Positions 34,357 through 42,678 of a stretch of 49,568 nt of DNA are shown piece by piece. Each line of letters begins with the position of its first letter. Within the stretch, counting starts at the first letter, position 1. The notes under the pieces are model-generated. The model did no database searches and had not been told where the DNA came from. It saw only the letters and a list, made by a program, of their open reading frames with translations. The position numbers and the translations under genes are program-made. Source of the DNA: Oscillospiraceae bacterium (GTDB taxonomy: Bacteria > Bacillota > Clostridia > Oscillospirales > Oscillospiraceae). The DNA lies in NCBI GenBank assembly GCA_902774015.1, contig CACYHB010000010.1, forward strand, positions 1 to 49,568, written 5' to 3'.

Positions 34357-36333
34357 TCAGCTTCCTCTCCTGATGCGTTTGACCGCGATTTTCCCCGCAC
34401 GGCGGACTCCGCCCAGAACGACTTTCTTCACCGAGTCGTCCGCGCTGCAGTAATCGACAAATTCGGGGTGGCTGCGCACCAGATGGATGGCGTCAAAGAA
34501 GCAGCGGGTCGTGCAGATCCCGCAGCCGATACAGCGATTGGGATCCACGTAGCTCACACCGCAGGAGAGGCAGTCGTGCGTTCTCATCTTTTCCGGCGGC
34601 AGCACCACGTCGTCCCGACGGAAAGCGCGGAAGCTGCGCGGGTCTCTCGCAAGCGTCTGGCTGTGTCCGGCATGCAGATATCGATGGATGCTCTTCGCCG
34701 CCTCGTGCCCTTCCTCGATTTGAGCGGCAGCATCTTTTTTCTGAATGGGAAACAGATCCGGGTAGACTGCGGCAAAAGCGCCTTTTTCGGGCGTTCCCTC
34801 CGCAAAACGCACGCCCAGCTTTTCCATGATCGCCCGCTCCGCCGTGCTGCAGTGCTCTGCTGTACCGAACACCGTTACGGGATAGCTCATCTGCGCGAGA
34901 TAATAGGCGCAGCTGAGCTGGGCGTAGCCCGAGCCGACGACCGCTACAGGCAGATCGTAGTCCTTGTCCTCGCCCTTCATGCGCACCTTATGCGGAACAA
35001 GCTCTTCTGAAAGCTGCTGCTCCCTCTCTGCCAGACGCGCCATTGCCGCGCTGATCTCCATGGGCGTATCGACGCTGCCGCGCATACAGACCTTTTCGCA
35101 GCGGTGGTCACAGGCCGTCTCGCAGACGGAGGGGAAGGGATTATCCTGCCGCAGCAGCTTCAGAGCATCCAGGAAGCGCTCTTCTTTGATGAGCTGCAGT
35201 ACGCCCTGAATGGAGACGTGGGCCGGGCAGGCGCATTTGCACGGCGCGGTGCCGCCGGGATAACAATTGAGCTGGTTGCGGTCTCTGTAATCCGGGTGCC
35301 AGTTCTTCCTGCTCCATCCGGGCGTCTCGCCTGCAAGCGGCTCGTTTTCATACGTGACCGGGCCTTCCCTGGTGCAGAGCTTCCGGCCCAATCTCACCGC
35401 GCCTGCGGGACAGACCTCGGCACATTTGCCGCAGGCGGCGCAGCGGTCTCTCTCCACCACGGCCCGGTAGGCGGAGGCGGAGCCGTTCTGATTGTTAAAC
35501 AGCTGCGAGCAGCGCAGGGCGAAGCAGTTCCCCACTGAGCAGTTGCAGATGGCGAAAACTTCCTCGCCGCCGTCTCCGTTCGTAACCTGGTGCATAAAGC
35601 CGTTTTCCTCGGAGCGCTTGAGCAGGGCGAGCACCTCGTCATACGTTGCCCGCTCGGCCTTCCCGGTTTCGACCAGATAGTCGGCGTAATCGCCCACCTG
35701 AATACAGCCCTTGTCAGGCAGCTCCCCACAGCCCTCGCCGCGCAGGATCATGCTTGTGCGGCAGACGCAGTCGCTGATGGACAACTGATCCCGGTATTTC
35801 TCCAGCCAATGGGAAAGCTGTTCGATTGAAAGCGACCGACTGTCCTTCGGGATCGCCCGCTCGACAGGAATCGCGTGGAAGCCGAGGCCAGCGCCGCCGG
35901 GCGGCACCATATGGGAGATCAGCTTCAGCGGTTCCTCAGCCATCTGATAGAAAAACTCCGCAATCTCCGGGTGCTTCTCCAGAAGGCGCTTGTTCAGGAC
36001 CAGATTCTCCGCGCTGCCCACGACAAAGATCGGCACAACGTACTGCTTGTGCCGGTCGCGGTTGTGCCGGTTATACTCCACAAGACCGATTTCCGCCAGC
36101 TCGTCCAGAAGCTGTTGGATCCGCGCCTCGTCCCACCCGGTTTTTTTCGAGAGCTCCCCGGCTGTGGCCGGCTTGCGCCGGCCCATTTTGAGCATCAGCT
36201 CGGCCATTTCGTCGGTCAGCAGCGTGTCCAGCATTTTGTACTCCCAGCGTGTCTCGTCCATACGGACGAGCCCAAGCCGGGCATCCATGCAGTCTGTCAG
36301 CATTTTTGCAAGCTTAACGATCAGCGGCCGCAC
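34357..36333 (-). CDS. Multi-cluster iron-sulfur protein with winged-helix N-terminus and shortened flavin/NAD domain
   Basis: 658 aa from the GTG at 36333, which sits 8 nt after GAGG; an ATG at 36339 is only 2 nt from it. Residues about 35-100 look like a winged helix (TAGELSKKTGWDEARIQQLLDELAEIGLV). Then a cysteine-rich region (DCVC, GEGCG, CNCSVGNC), a ferredoxin motif CAACGKCAEVCP (about 298-309), and a DPYD domain II-like pair (CKCACPAHVSIQG...CETACDHRCEKVC, about 366-416). The FAD/NAD part is only ~100 residues, with GSGYAQLSCAY where GxGPAGL is expected; the normal domain is near 300. A last cluster CLSCG...CIGCGICTTRC ends it. Probably an electron-transfer protein, likely unable to bind FAD normally. 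Confidence 0.7.
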   Translation of the reverse strand: MRPLIVKLAKMLTDCMDARLGLVRMDETRWEYKMLDTLLTDEMAELMLKMGRRKPATAGELSKKTGWDEARIQQLLDELAEIGLVEYNRHNRDRHKQYVVPIFVVGSAENLVLNKRLLEKHPEIAEFFYQMAEEPLKLISHMVPPGGAGLGFHAIPVERAIPKDSRSLSIEQLSHWLEKYRDQLSISDCVCRTSMILRGEGCGELPDKGCIQVGDYADYLVETGKAERATYDEVLALLKRSEENGFMHQVTNGDGGEEVFAICNCSVGNCFALRCSQLFNNQNGSASAYRAVVERDRCAACGKCAEVCPAGAVRLGRKLCTREGPVTYENEPLAGETPGWSRKNWHPDYRDRNQLNCYPGGTAPCKCACPAHVSIQGVLQLIKEERFLDALKLLRQDNPFPSVCETACDHRCEKVCMRGSVDTPMEISAAMARLAEREQQLSEELVPHKVRMKGEDKDYDLPVAVVGSGYAQLSCAYYLAQMSYPVTVFGTAEHCSTAERAIMEKLGVRFAEGTPEKGAFAAVYPDLFPIQKKDAAAQIEEGHEAAKSIHRYLHAGHSQTLARDPRSFRAFRRDDVVLPPEKMRTHDCLSCGVSYVDPNRCIGCGICTTRCFFDAIHLVRSHPEFVDYCSADDSVKKVVLGGVRRAGKIAVKRIRRGS

Positions 36334-36450
36334 TTTCATCACCTCAGTCTGCGATCATTTTCGTCTATATCAGGGTTCACCGTGCCATTTATATGATTAT
36401 ACGATGGAAGGCCAGCTTCGTCAAAGCCTATTCTTTCTGAAACCGAAGGA

Positions 36451-36490
36451 AACAACAAAACCGACGTGTCGAAACACGTCGGTTTTTGTT
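36451..36490. terminator. Hairpin, first copy of the CCGACGTGT family
   Basis: About 16-bp stem with CCGACGTGT/ACACGTCGG core and CGAA loop, flanked by an A-run and T-run. May end the leftward-facing region or be a duplicate of the tRNA terminator at 36625-36668. No gene lies between 36334 and 37143. Confidence 0.65.
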
Positions 36491-36624
36491 GTCTAATCCG
36501 CACACTAAAGATGCCACAATCTTAAAGTTTCGGGAAGGAAGATATTGTGAAAGAAACCCAGGAGGGGTGTCTTTCACGTACAATAACCCCGCAGCGCGGA
36601 TCAGTTTGCAGCGCAAACTGCCAC

Positions 36625-36668
36625 CATGACGAAAACCGACGTGTCGAAACACGTCGGTTTTCGTCATG
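36625..36668 (-). terminator. Hairpin, second copy, directly 3' of a tRNA end
   Basis: 20-bp perfect stem (36625-36644 with 36649-36668, CGAA loop) with the same core as the hairpin at 36451-36490. On the minus strand it follows the tRNA CCA end, the normal place for a tRNA gene terminator. Confidence 0.65.
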
Positions 36669-36689
36669 GTGGACGATACAAGACTCGAA
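36667..36689 (-). repeat. Direct repeat copy 1: tRNA 3' end (candidate attachment site)
   Basis: On the minus strand this ends ...TTCGAGTCTTG then an acceptor strand and CCA, that is, a T-arm (5-bp stem ACAAG/CTTGT, T-loop TTCGAGT), acceptor 3' strand and discriminator-CCA. No anticodon or D-arm precedes it, so it is a 3' fragment. It is identical over 23 bp to 36826-36848. A tRNA 3' end is the usual target of tyrosine integrases. Confidence 0.65.
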
Positions 36690-36773
36690 CTTGTGAATGC
36701 AGGCCGCGGGCGGCCTGTATTCACGCTTATCCGCTCGCTGCGCTCGCTCAATTGGAGGTCACAAGTTCGAGTA
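36679..36773. repeat. Inverted pair of tRNA T-arm fragments
   Basis: ACTCGAACTTGTGA (36680-36693 region) recurs as its reverse complement TCACAAGTTCGAGT at 36759-36772. The right fragment is preceded by TTGGAGG, which looks like the variable loop of a tRNA on the + strand. A GC-rich hairpin (GAATGCAGGCC / GGCCTGTATTC) lies between them. Confidence 0.5.
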
Positions 36774-36787
36774 CAGACCTTTCATGC

Positions 36788-36826
36788 AAAAAGAAACAGC
36801 CACCCTTTCGGGTGACTGTTCTTTTT
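36788..36826 (-). terminator. Terminator hairpin 3' of tRNA copy 2
   Basis: AAAGAA-ACAG-CCACCC pairs with GGGTG-CTGT-TTCTTT-like arm (loop TTTC). On the minus strand it follows the CCA of copy 2 and ends in a T-run. Confidence 0.7.
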
Positions 36827-36848
36827 GGTGGACGATACAAGACTCGAA
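36826..36848 (-). repeat. Direct repeat copy 2: tRNA 3' end, probable left attachment site of the ICE
   Basis: Same 23 bases as copy 1, 159 bp to the right, in the same direction. Beyond it (36849 on) the sequence turns AT-rich and diverges from copy 1, so this is the best left boundary. The matching intact tRNA should stand at the right end, outside the window. Confidence 0.6.
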
Positions 36849-37143
36849 TTCGGAGGTTCATCTATTAATCCGTATAAAAGTGCCTCGATTTGTACCGTTT
36901 TATACGTTTTCGAGAACTTTTAAGTACCACTTAATACCGCCCTTTACCTGTATGTACCAATCTCTAAAGGCTAAAAATAAGTAAAAAAAATATGCCCGTT
37001 CAACTCTGCCTTTACTGTCATACAGGCGAACCAAAACCTCAACGCTTAATTAGCTGTTCTGTATGTAGTATAGCAGGTCCGAATCGGACTTTCAATAGTC
37101 ATTATCTAACCTCAATCCGCTTTATTCGTAAAGGATAAGGCGG
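36849..37143. other. Non-coding left end of the ICE
   Basis: AT-rich, no convincing ORF. It holds an inverted repeat CGTATAAAA (36871-36879) / TTTTATACG (36898-36906), three GTACC motifs nearby, a dyad GTCCGA-a-TCGGAC (37077-37089) and a 9-bp stem (37117-37125 with 37135-37143) just before the parA ATG. These are the kinds of sites expected for integrase/excisionase arms, ParB or a repressor; none is proven. Confidence 0.5.
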
Positions 37144-38001
37144 ATGTTTTTTTATTTGGAGGTGTACGCCCATATAAGCGAAAAATGTAAAGTCATTGCT
37201 ATTGCCAACCAAAAGGGCGGCGTAGGAAAGACGACTACCTGTGCCAACCTCGGCATTGGACTTGCCCAGGAGGACAAGCGGGTCTTGCTCATAGATTCAG
37301 ACCCGCAGGGATCGTTGTCCATTTCTCTCGGCTTTACCGAGCCGGACAAGTTGCCCTACACGTTATCCACGGCGATGACACAGGCCATCGAAGATCAGCC
37401 GATTACCGTGGCAGAAGGAATCCTTCATCACGAAGAAAAGGTTGATCTGCTCCCGGCCAACATCGAGCTGGCCGGATTGGAGGTATCCCTCATCAACGCC
37501 ATGTCCCGCGAGAAGATCCTCAAGCAGTGTCTTGATCCTCTGAAACGGGACTACGATTACATCCTGATCGACTGCATGCCCTCGCTGGGGATGCTCACAA
37601 TCAATGCGCTGGCCGCTGCTGACAGCGTGCTTGTTCCCGCGCAGCCGCAGTTCCTCTCCGCAAAGGGGTTGGAACAGCTTCTGCAAACGGTGAACAAGGT
37701 GCGCCGCCAGATCAACCGGAATCTCCGCATTGACGGTATCCTGCTGACGATGGCTGACAGCCGCACCAACTACTCCAAAGAAATCGGCTCCCTGCTTCGA
37801 TCCACTTATGGCAGCAAAATCAAGATCTTCGATACCGAAATCCCGCGTTCTGTCCGGGCAGCGGAGATCAGCGCCGAAGGCAAGAGCATCTATGCGCACG
37901 ATCCAAACGGCAAGGTGGCAGAGGCATACCGCTCTCTTACGGAGGAGGTGTTGAAGATTGAAAAGCAGCGCGAAAAACATAAGTCTGACCTCTCTCGATG
38001 A
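37144..38001 (+). CDS. parA: ParA family partition ATPase
   Basis: 285 aa. Deviant Walker A KGGVGKTT (24-31) with the signature Lys, LLIDSDPQG, and YILIDCMPSLGMLT. With ParB it segregates the excised or replicating element. Start uncertain: ATG 37144 has AAAGGA 8 nt upstream, but GGAGG at 37158-37162 stands 11 nt before an in-frame ATA (37174) that opens the ISEKCKVIAIANQKGG stretch where relatives seem to begin. Coupled to parB by a 44-nt overlap. Confidence 0.93.
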   Translation: MFFYLEVYAHISEKCKVIAIANQKGGVGKTTTCANLGIGLAQEDKRVLLIDSDPQGSLSISLGFTEPDKLPYTLSTAMTQAIEDQPITVAEGILHHEEKVDLLPANIELAGLEVSLINAMSREKILKQCLDPLKRDYDYILIDCMPSLGMLTINALAAADSVLVPAQPQFLSAKGLEQLLQTVNKVRRQINRNLRIDGILLTMADSRTNYSKEIGSLLRSTYGSKIKIFDTEIPRSVRAAEISAEGKSIYAHDPNGKVAEAYRSLTEEVLKIEKQREKHKSDLSR

Positions 38002-38899
38002 TCTGTTCTCCACAGAGGAAGAACGATCAAGAGATGTGGTCGGCACAATCGTCAACATCCCCCTCTCCCAGCTTCACGACTTTCCCAACCATCCTTTCAA
38101 GGTGCGGGATGATGAGAAGATGGAGGAAACCGTTGAGAGCGTCAAGGCTTACGGTGTGCTTGTCCCCGCCATCGTCCGGCAGAGACCGGATGGAGAGTAC
38201 GAAATCGTCTCCGGCCACCGGCGCAAGCGCGCATCCGAGCTTGCGGGGCTGAGTGAACTCCCTGCCATCGTCCGAGATCTGGACGATGATGCTGCCACGA
38301 TTATCATGGTGGACAGCAATTTGCAGCGCGAGAACATCCTGCCCTCCGAGCGCGCGGCGGCTTACAAGATGAAGCTGGAGGCGATCAAACGCAGAGCCGG
38401 ACGCCCTGCAAAAGATAATTCTGTCCAAGTTGGACAGAATTTCGGTGGAAAAACCTCTCGAGAACTCGTAGCGGAAAAATCGCCAGACAGTCCTACTCAA
38501 ATCCAGCGGTATATCCGCCTTACGGAACTCCAGCCGGAGCTGCAAGACATGGTGGACACCGGCAAGATTGCCATGACGCCCGCCGTAGAGATCTCGTACC
38601 TCAAGCCCAAAGAGCAGGAGCTTCTTTTGGAAACCATCGACAGCGAACAGGCCACGCCCTCGCTGTCACAGGCGCAGCGTATGAAAAAGCTCAGCCAGCT
38701 CGGCGGACTGAACGAAGACACGATGCTCTCCATCATGTCCGAGCAAAAAAAGCCGGAGCTGAGCAGCAGCATCACGCTGTCCGGGGAAAAGCTAAAAAAG
38801 TATTTCCCCAAATCCTATACTCCCGCGCAAATCGAAAACACCATATTCAAACTGCTGGATTCCTGGCTGCTTAAACGGCAGCGGGATCAAAGCAGATAA
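37958..38899 (+). CDS. parB: ParB/RepB/Spo0J family partition protein
   Basis: 313 aa. ParB N-terminal (CTPase) domain at about 30-125 with PFKVRDDEKMEETVESVKAYG, VSGHRRKRASELAG and DSNLQRENILPSERAAAYKMKLEA; helix-turn-helix region near 165-195 (SRELVAEKSPDSPTQIQRYIRL). C-terminal ~110 residues are element-specific. TTG start at 37958, 9 nt after GGAGGAGG. Confidence 0.92.
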   Translation: MKSSAKNISLTSLDDLFSTEEERSRDVVGTIVNIPLSQLHDFPNHPFKVRDDEKMEETVESVKAYGVLVPAIVRQRPDGEYEIVSGHRRKRASELAGLSELPAIVRDLDDDAATIIMVDSNLQRENILPSERAAAYKMKLEAIKRRAGRPAKDNSVQVGQNFGGKTSRELVAEKSPDSPTQIQRYIRLTELQPELQDMVDTGKIAMTPAVEISYLKPKEQELLLETIDSEQATPSLSQAQRMKKLSQLGGLNEDTMLSIMSEQKKPELSSSITLSGEKLKKYFPKSYTPAQIENTIFKLLDSWLLKRQRDQSR

Positions 38900-38904
38900 T
38901 CATC

Positions 38905-38930
38905 AAGCCAGGCTGTAACAGGTCTGGCTT
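38905..38930 (+). terminator. Short hairpin after parB
   Basis: AAGCCAG (38905-38911) with CTGGCTT (38924-38930). Short stem, weak T content; may be an attenuator between parB and the next gene. Confidence 0.4.
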
Positions 38931-38951
38931 TCGTCATTTATGGAGGTATTT

Positions 38952-39479
38952 ATGAACAAGAAAACCGAACTCGTATACGCCATCAACGCTCTCTTTGCTG
39001 CTACTGACAGTCATGATGTGCCCGTTGAGGACATTCCCAAGAGGATCGGCACAATGGAGGCAATGCAGCAGCTTGACTACGAGGCTCTTCTTCAGACTCT
39101 GCGTTTCCACGCAGAGACCGTGTATGTCTACACAGCGGAAGGCGATTTCGACAACGGATGCAACTACTGTGGGCTGGAGCTTTTCCCGTGCAGGGCCACA
39201 ATGATCTATTCTCATTGCGCTCTTGAGGAGATCGGTGTCGTTCAGTTGGATCGCTTTTTGGAGCTGTGGCTTCTGGACGATTTCAGCTTTGCGCTGGTTG
39301 CGAGTACGGAAACCGAATATGAAGGCGGTGAGTATCGTACCGCCTACCGTGTCATACGCTCCACCGATCTGGACGAAATTGCCCAGGAGCTGGAGCTTGA
39401 CCTGGACCGCATTGCAGCCAAGCTCATCGAATTTGCAGAATCATATGGTGAGGCCGGCATGCCCACCTATGAGCTGTAA
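38952..39479 (+). CDS. Unrecognised ICE protein, acidic, 175 aa
   Basis: No family recognised. Acidic, soluble, helix-rich. It holds a cysteine cluster CNYCGLELFPC around residues 52-62, which might bind a metal, and an HC pair 10 residues later. The C-terminal half (LDEIAQELELDLDRIAAKLIEFAES) looks like a short helical bundle. ATG at 38952 is 6 nt after GGAGG. Position between parB and the replication gene suggests an accessory maintenance role. Confidence 0.75.
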   Translation: MNKKTELVYAINALFAATDSHDVPVEDIPKRIGTMEAMQQLDYEALLQTLRFHAETVYVYTAEGDFDNGCNYCGLELFPCRATMIYSHCALEEIGVVQLDRFLELWLLDDFSFALVASTETEYEGGEYRTAYRVIRSTDLDEIAQELELDLDRIAAKLIEFAESYGEAGMPTYEL

Positions 39480-39485
39480 GCTATA

Positions 39486-39503
39486 GCAGCCCTGCGGGGC
39501 TGC
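39486..39503 (+). terminator. Short hairpin before the replication gene
   Basis: GCAGCCC-TGCG-GGGCTGC, perfect 7-bp stem, with no T-run. Confidence 0.35.
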
Positions 39504-39532
39504 CTCATAACACTTCTTGGAGGATGACTGAG

Positions 39533-40369
39533 ATGCCAGTATTTCGTATAGAACGCACCAGAGACTACACCGTGATGAGCAATCATCACCTGAAAAACCC
39601 GCAGCTATCGCTTAAGGCCAAAGGGCTGCTGTCCATGATGCTCTCCTTCCCGGAGGAATGGAACTACTCTGAACGCGGCCTCGCCGCTATCTGCAAAGAG
39701 GGCGTAGATGCCATTCACTCCGCAATCAAAGAGCTGGAGAAAGCCGGTTACATGAAGCGAAACCAGCTTCGCGGCAAAGGGGGGCGGATCATAGATACTG
39801 AGTATGTGATCTATGAGACGCCGCACAAGCCGGATGTGGCCCCGCCAGATACGGGAAACCCGGATATGGGTTCACCGGATGCGGCCTCGCCGTCTCCGGA
39901 TAATCCCGGAGAATTAAATACTCAAAAACAAAAAACTCAAATATCAAATACTCAGGTATCAAGGACTCAGTCATTCCCTCCCCCTACCCCCTCACAGGGG
40001 GATGACGGACTGACAGACGGATACACACAACTGTGTGAGATTCGAGATCGGATCGAGTACGACTATCTCTGCAGCCAGTACCGCAAAGAACAGGTTGATG
40101 AGTTAGTTGAGCTGATGTTGGAGGTTCAGATGAACCGAGGTAAAACCATTCGGCTCGGACAAAACGCTGAATTCCCAACCCCTTATGTGCAAGGCAGATT
40201 TGCCAAAATCGAGCGTGACCATATGGAAAAAGTTCTCGACGGCATCAATGAAAACACCACTGCTGTAAAGAACACCCGATCCTATCTGCTTGCCTCGCTG
40301 TTCAACTCCGTCTCCACCCTCGACAATCACTACACTATGCTGGTCAATCACGACTTTTACGGCGGCTGA
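39533..40369 (+). CDS. Replication initiator protein A-like, DNA-binding (RepA_N/DUF6017 type)
   Basis: 278 aa. N-terminal ~95 residues match the RepA_N/phage-replisome winged helix seen in gut ICEs: SLKAKGLLSMMLSFPEEWNYSERGLAAICKEGVDAIHSAIKELEKAGY-type. A Pro/Ser/Asp-rich linker (about 95-155) joins a C-terminal DUF6017-like domain (about 160-278, LVELMLEVQ...VLDGINENTTAVKNTRSYLLASLFN). ATG 39533 has GGAGG 9 nt upstream; 39524 has no room. Probably allows plasmid-like replication of the excised circle. Confidence 0.8.
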   Translation: MPVFRIERTRDYTVMSNHHLKNPQLSLKAKGLLSMMLSFPEEWNYSERGLAAICKEGVDAIHSAIKELEKAGYMKRNQLRGKGGRIIDTEYVIYETPHKPDVAPPDTGNPDMGSPDAASPSPDNPGELNTQKQKTQISNTQVSRTQSFPPPTPSQGDDGLTDGYTQLCEIRDRIEYDYLCSQYRKEQVDELVELMLEVQMNRGKTIRLGQNAEFPTPYVQGRFAKIERDHMEKVLDGINENTTAVKNTRSYLLASLFNSVSTLDNHYTMLVNHDFYGG

Positions 40370-40401
40370 TCCCCGCCAATCCAAATCAAAGGAGGTATGA
40401 T

Positions 40402-42678
40402 TTGACTACGACTAAGATCCCCTGGCGCAGACATCTGATCACATTGTTCTGCGTCATACTCATTTTCAGCACGCTCATGGTTCCCGTCGCCTACGCGGAT
40501 GACGCAACTGTGAGCACCGAGTACCTGTACTCATATTTTCAGACCTACTCCAGCTCCGGGAGCTGGGTCGATGTCGGTACTCCCGGTCATACCGTAACGA
40601 CTACCGGCCAGGTGGCGTACTGCCTGCAAACGCTGAAAGACAGCCCTAACAATTCCAGCTATCATACAGTGGACGGCTCGGACTACTACAGCGATGAAGT
40701 CCTGCGCGGCTTGCAGGCCATCCTCGAAAACGGCTATCCCGTTACGAACGGAGGCTTTGCTGATGATCAGGCTCGTTATGCTACGGCAAACGCCATCCGT
40801 TTTTGGTTGGCAGAAAACCACTGCGACGGCGTGCCGCAGTATCTCAACCTCTATGTTAACGGCAACTGGATCAGAGGCAAATACGGCTATGAGGATCTGT
40901 ATGACTGGTGCCTGGGCCTCGTTCAGAAAGCTCGCGATCAGACAGTCACGAGCCATAGCCTGTCTTTCTCCCCTGCATCCCTTACGCTGGAGCAGGATGG
41001 AGATTACTTTGTTGGCAGTACCACCGTTTCTCTTGTGAACCTGAACGGCGGGTATACGCTGGATTCCTCGGCTCTCCCGACCGGTTCTACCGTTTCGGGA
41101 GCTAACGGTTCCAATGGAGACCGTATCACCGTTTCCATCCCTTCGGATTATGAGGAACAGACCTACACGCTGACTGCTTCCGGATCGGATAACCGCAGCG
41201 TGGCAAATCTGTTTTTCTATGCTCCGGACCGGGCCAATCAGCAGCGCGTTGTCAGCTACATCGTTGATACCTACAGCACCGCAGCCAGCGGAAGCTTCAG
41301 TGTAACGACACCGAAGTCCATCCCCAAGAACGGCAATATTGAGCTGAGCAAGGTCGATGAAAATGGGAATCCAGTTCAGGGCATCTCTTTTGCCCTTTAC
41401 GACAGCGCAAAGCAGGAAATCCGAAACGGCGTGACCGATGCCAATGGCAAGATCTTTTTTGCGGATCTTCCGCTGGGTGACTATTACTATGCAGAAACCG
41501 CCACTTTGCCCCACTTGGTGCTTGACCCAACGATGGTTCCGGTCTCTATTACGGTCGGAGGAGAAACCGTGTCAAAATCTGCTGTCAACCTGTTTGCCCG
41601 CGGGAATGTATCTGTCCTCAAGATTGATGAAGAGACCGGCGACCCGATTGCTGGCGTACACTTCCAGCTCAAAGATTCCGGTGGAAACCTGGTAGCCGAA
41701 GGAGACACCCAGGGAGATGGCAAGCTGCTCTTTACGGGATTGCTCCTGGGCAGCTATACCGTGCAGGAAACAGCGACCACCGAAAACCGTGTGCTGGATT
41801 CCACTCCGATTCCCGTGGAAGTCACCGAGAATGGTGTGACCTATGAAATAACTCACACGAACCGGTTGATCCGTGGCGATCTGGAGGTCATCAAGAAAGA
41901 CAAATATGAGGAAATCTATCTGTCCGGAGCTGGTTTCCGCCTCTATGACAGCAATGGCGACCTGGTAGCCGAAGGTTACACGGACACCTTTGGAAAGCTG
42001 AGCTTCCATGATCTTGTCTACGGCGACTACACATACCAAGAGTTCAAAGCGCCTATGGGCTTCAAGCTGGACGAGACCGTATATCCGCTTGAGATCCGGG
42101 AGGACGGTGTAACTGTGACGCACACGCGCGTCAATGAGCGTCGCCCCGGAACCATCGAAGTAAAGAAACAGGACGCCAACGGCAATCCCTTTGCGGGGGT
42201 TGCTTTTTTGTTGGAATACTCCACCGACAAGGGCAGCACCTGGCAACCTGTTTTCTCCCGAGATCCCGATGAAGCAGATATTACTCGCGGCGGCTGCACC
42301 AGCCCCGGCCTTGTGGACGGTCAGCTTGTGACCGATGAAACCGGCAAGGTGCGCTTTACCGGTCTGCGCGCTGACACAAAAATCCTCTACCGCCTGACAG
42401 AGACTGCAGCTCCGGAGGGTTACGCGCTGATGGCCGGTTCCCTCTATGTCGGTACACTCCCCATCGAGACCGACAACATTTACGCCTCAGACGCTGAAGT
42501 GTTCGGCACCAAAGCCTTTGTGTACACGCTGCTCATCACAGCAACCAATGATCCCGTGTTCCGTATGCCCGAAACCGGAGGCTCCGGCTTCGGCTATCTT
42601 CCCTTTGCGATGCTGCTGTGCGCAGCACCTATCCCTATCATCACCAAAAAATCAAAACGAAAAGGAGAAATTGCATGA
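40402..42678 (+). CDS. Thioester-domain surface protein with four SpaA/Cna-B repeats and MPETG sorting signal
   Basis: 758 aa, wall-anchored. Signal peptide (to about residue 32), a thioester (TQXA-type) domain with YC74LQ and the partner helix RYATANAIRFWLAE (126-139); the Gln that forms the bond in TQxA is Ala129 here. Four Cna-B/SpaA repeats start near 310, 400, 490 and 580, each with the K-D...ETAT/E frame for isopeptide bonds. MPETG at 722-726, hydrophobic stretch, KSKRK tail. TTG start follows AAAGGAGG. Likely tip or accessory adhesin of the ICE pilus. Confidence 0.85.
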   Translation: MTTTKIPWRRHLITLFCVILIFSTLMVPVAYADDATVSTEYLYSYFQTYSSSGSWVDVGTPGHTVTTTGQVAYCLQTLKDSPNNSSYHTVDGSDYYSDEVLRGLQAILENGYPVTNGGFADDQARYATANAIRFWLAENHCDGVPQYLNLYVNGNWIRGKYGYEDLYDWCLGLVQKARDQTVTSHSLSFSPASLTLEQDGDYFVGSTTVSLVNLNGGYTLDSSALPTGSTVSGANGSNGDRITVSIPSDYEEQTYTLTASGSDNRSVANLFFYAPDRANQQRVVSYIVDTYSTAASGSFSVTTPKSIPKNGNIELSKVDENGNPVQGISFALYDSAKQEIRNGVTDANGKIFFADLPLGDYYYAETATLPHLVLDPTMVPVSITVGGETVSKSAVNLFARGNVSVLKIDEETGDPIAGVHFQLKDSGGNLVAEGDTQGDGKLLFTGLLLGSYTVQETATTENRVLDSTPIPVEVTENGVTYEITHTNRLIRGDLEVIKKDKYEEIYLSGAGFRLYDSNGDLVAEGYTDTFGKLSFHDLVYGDYTYQEFKAPMGFKLDETVYPLEIREDGVTVTHTRVNERRPGTIEVKKQDANGNPFAGVAFLLEYSTDKGSTWQPVFSRDPDEADITRGGCTSPGLVDGQLVTDETGKVRFTGLRADTKILYRLTETAAPEGYALMAGSLYVGTLPIETDNIYASDAEVFGTKAFVYTLLITATNDPVFRMPETGGSGFGYLPFAMLLCAAPIPIITKKSKRKGEIA

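Noticed and set aside
36667-36773. Complete tRNA gene at the ICE junction
   Set aside because: No D-arm or anticodon loop upstream of the T-arm on either strand; only 3' fragments are present.
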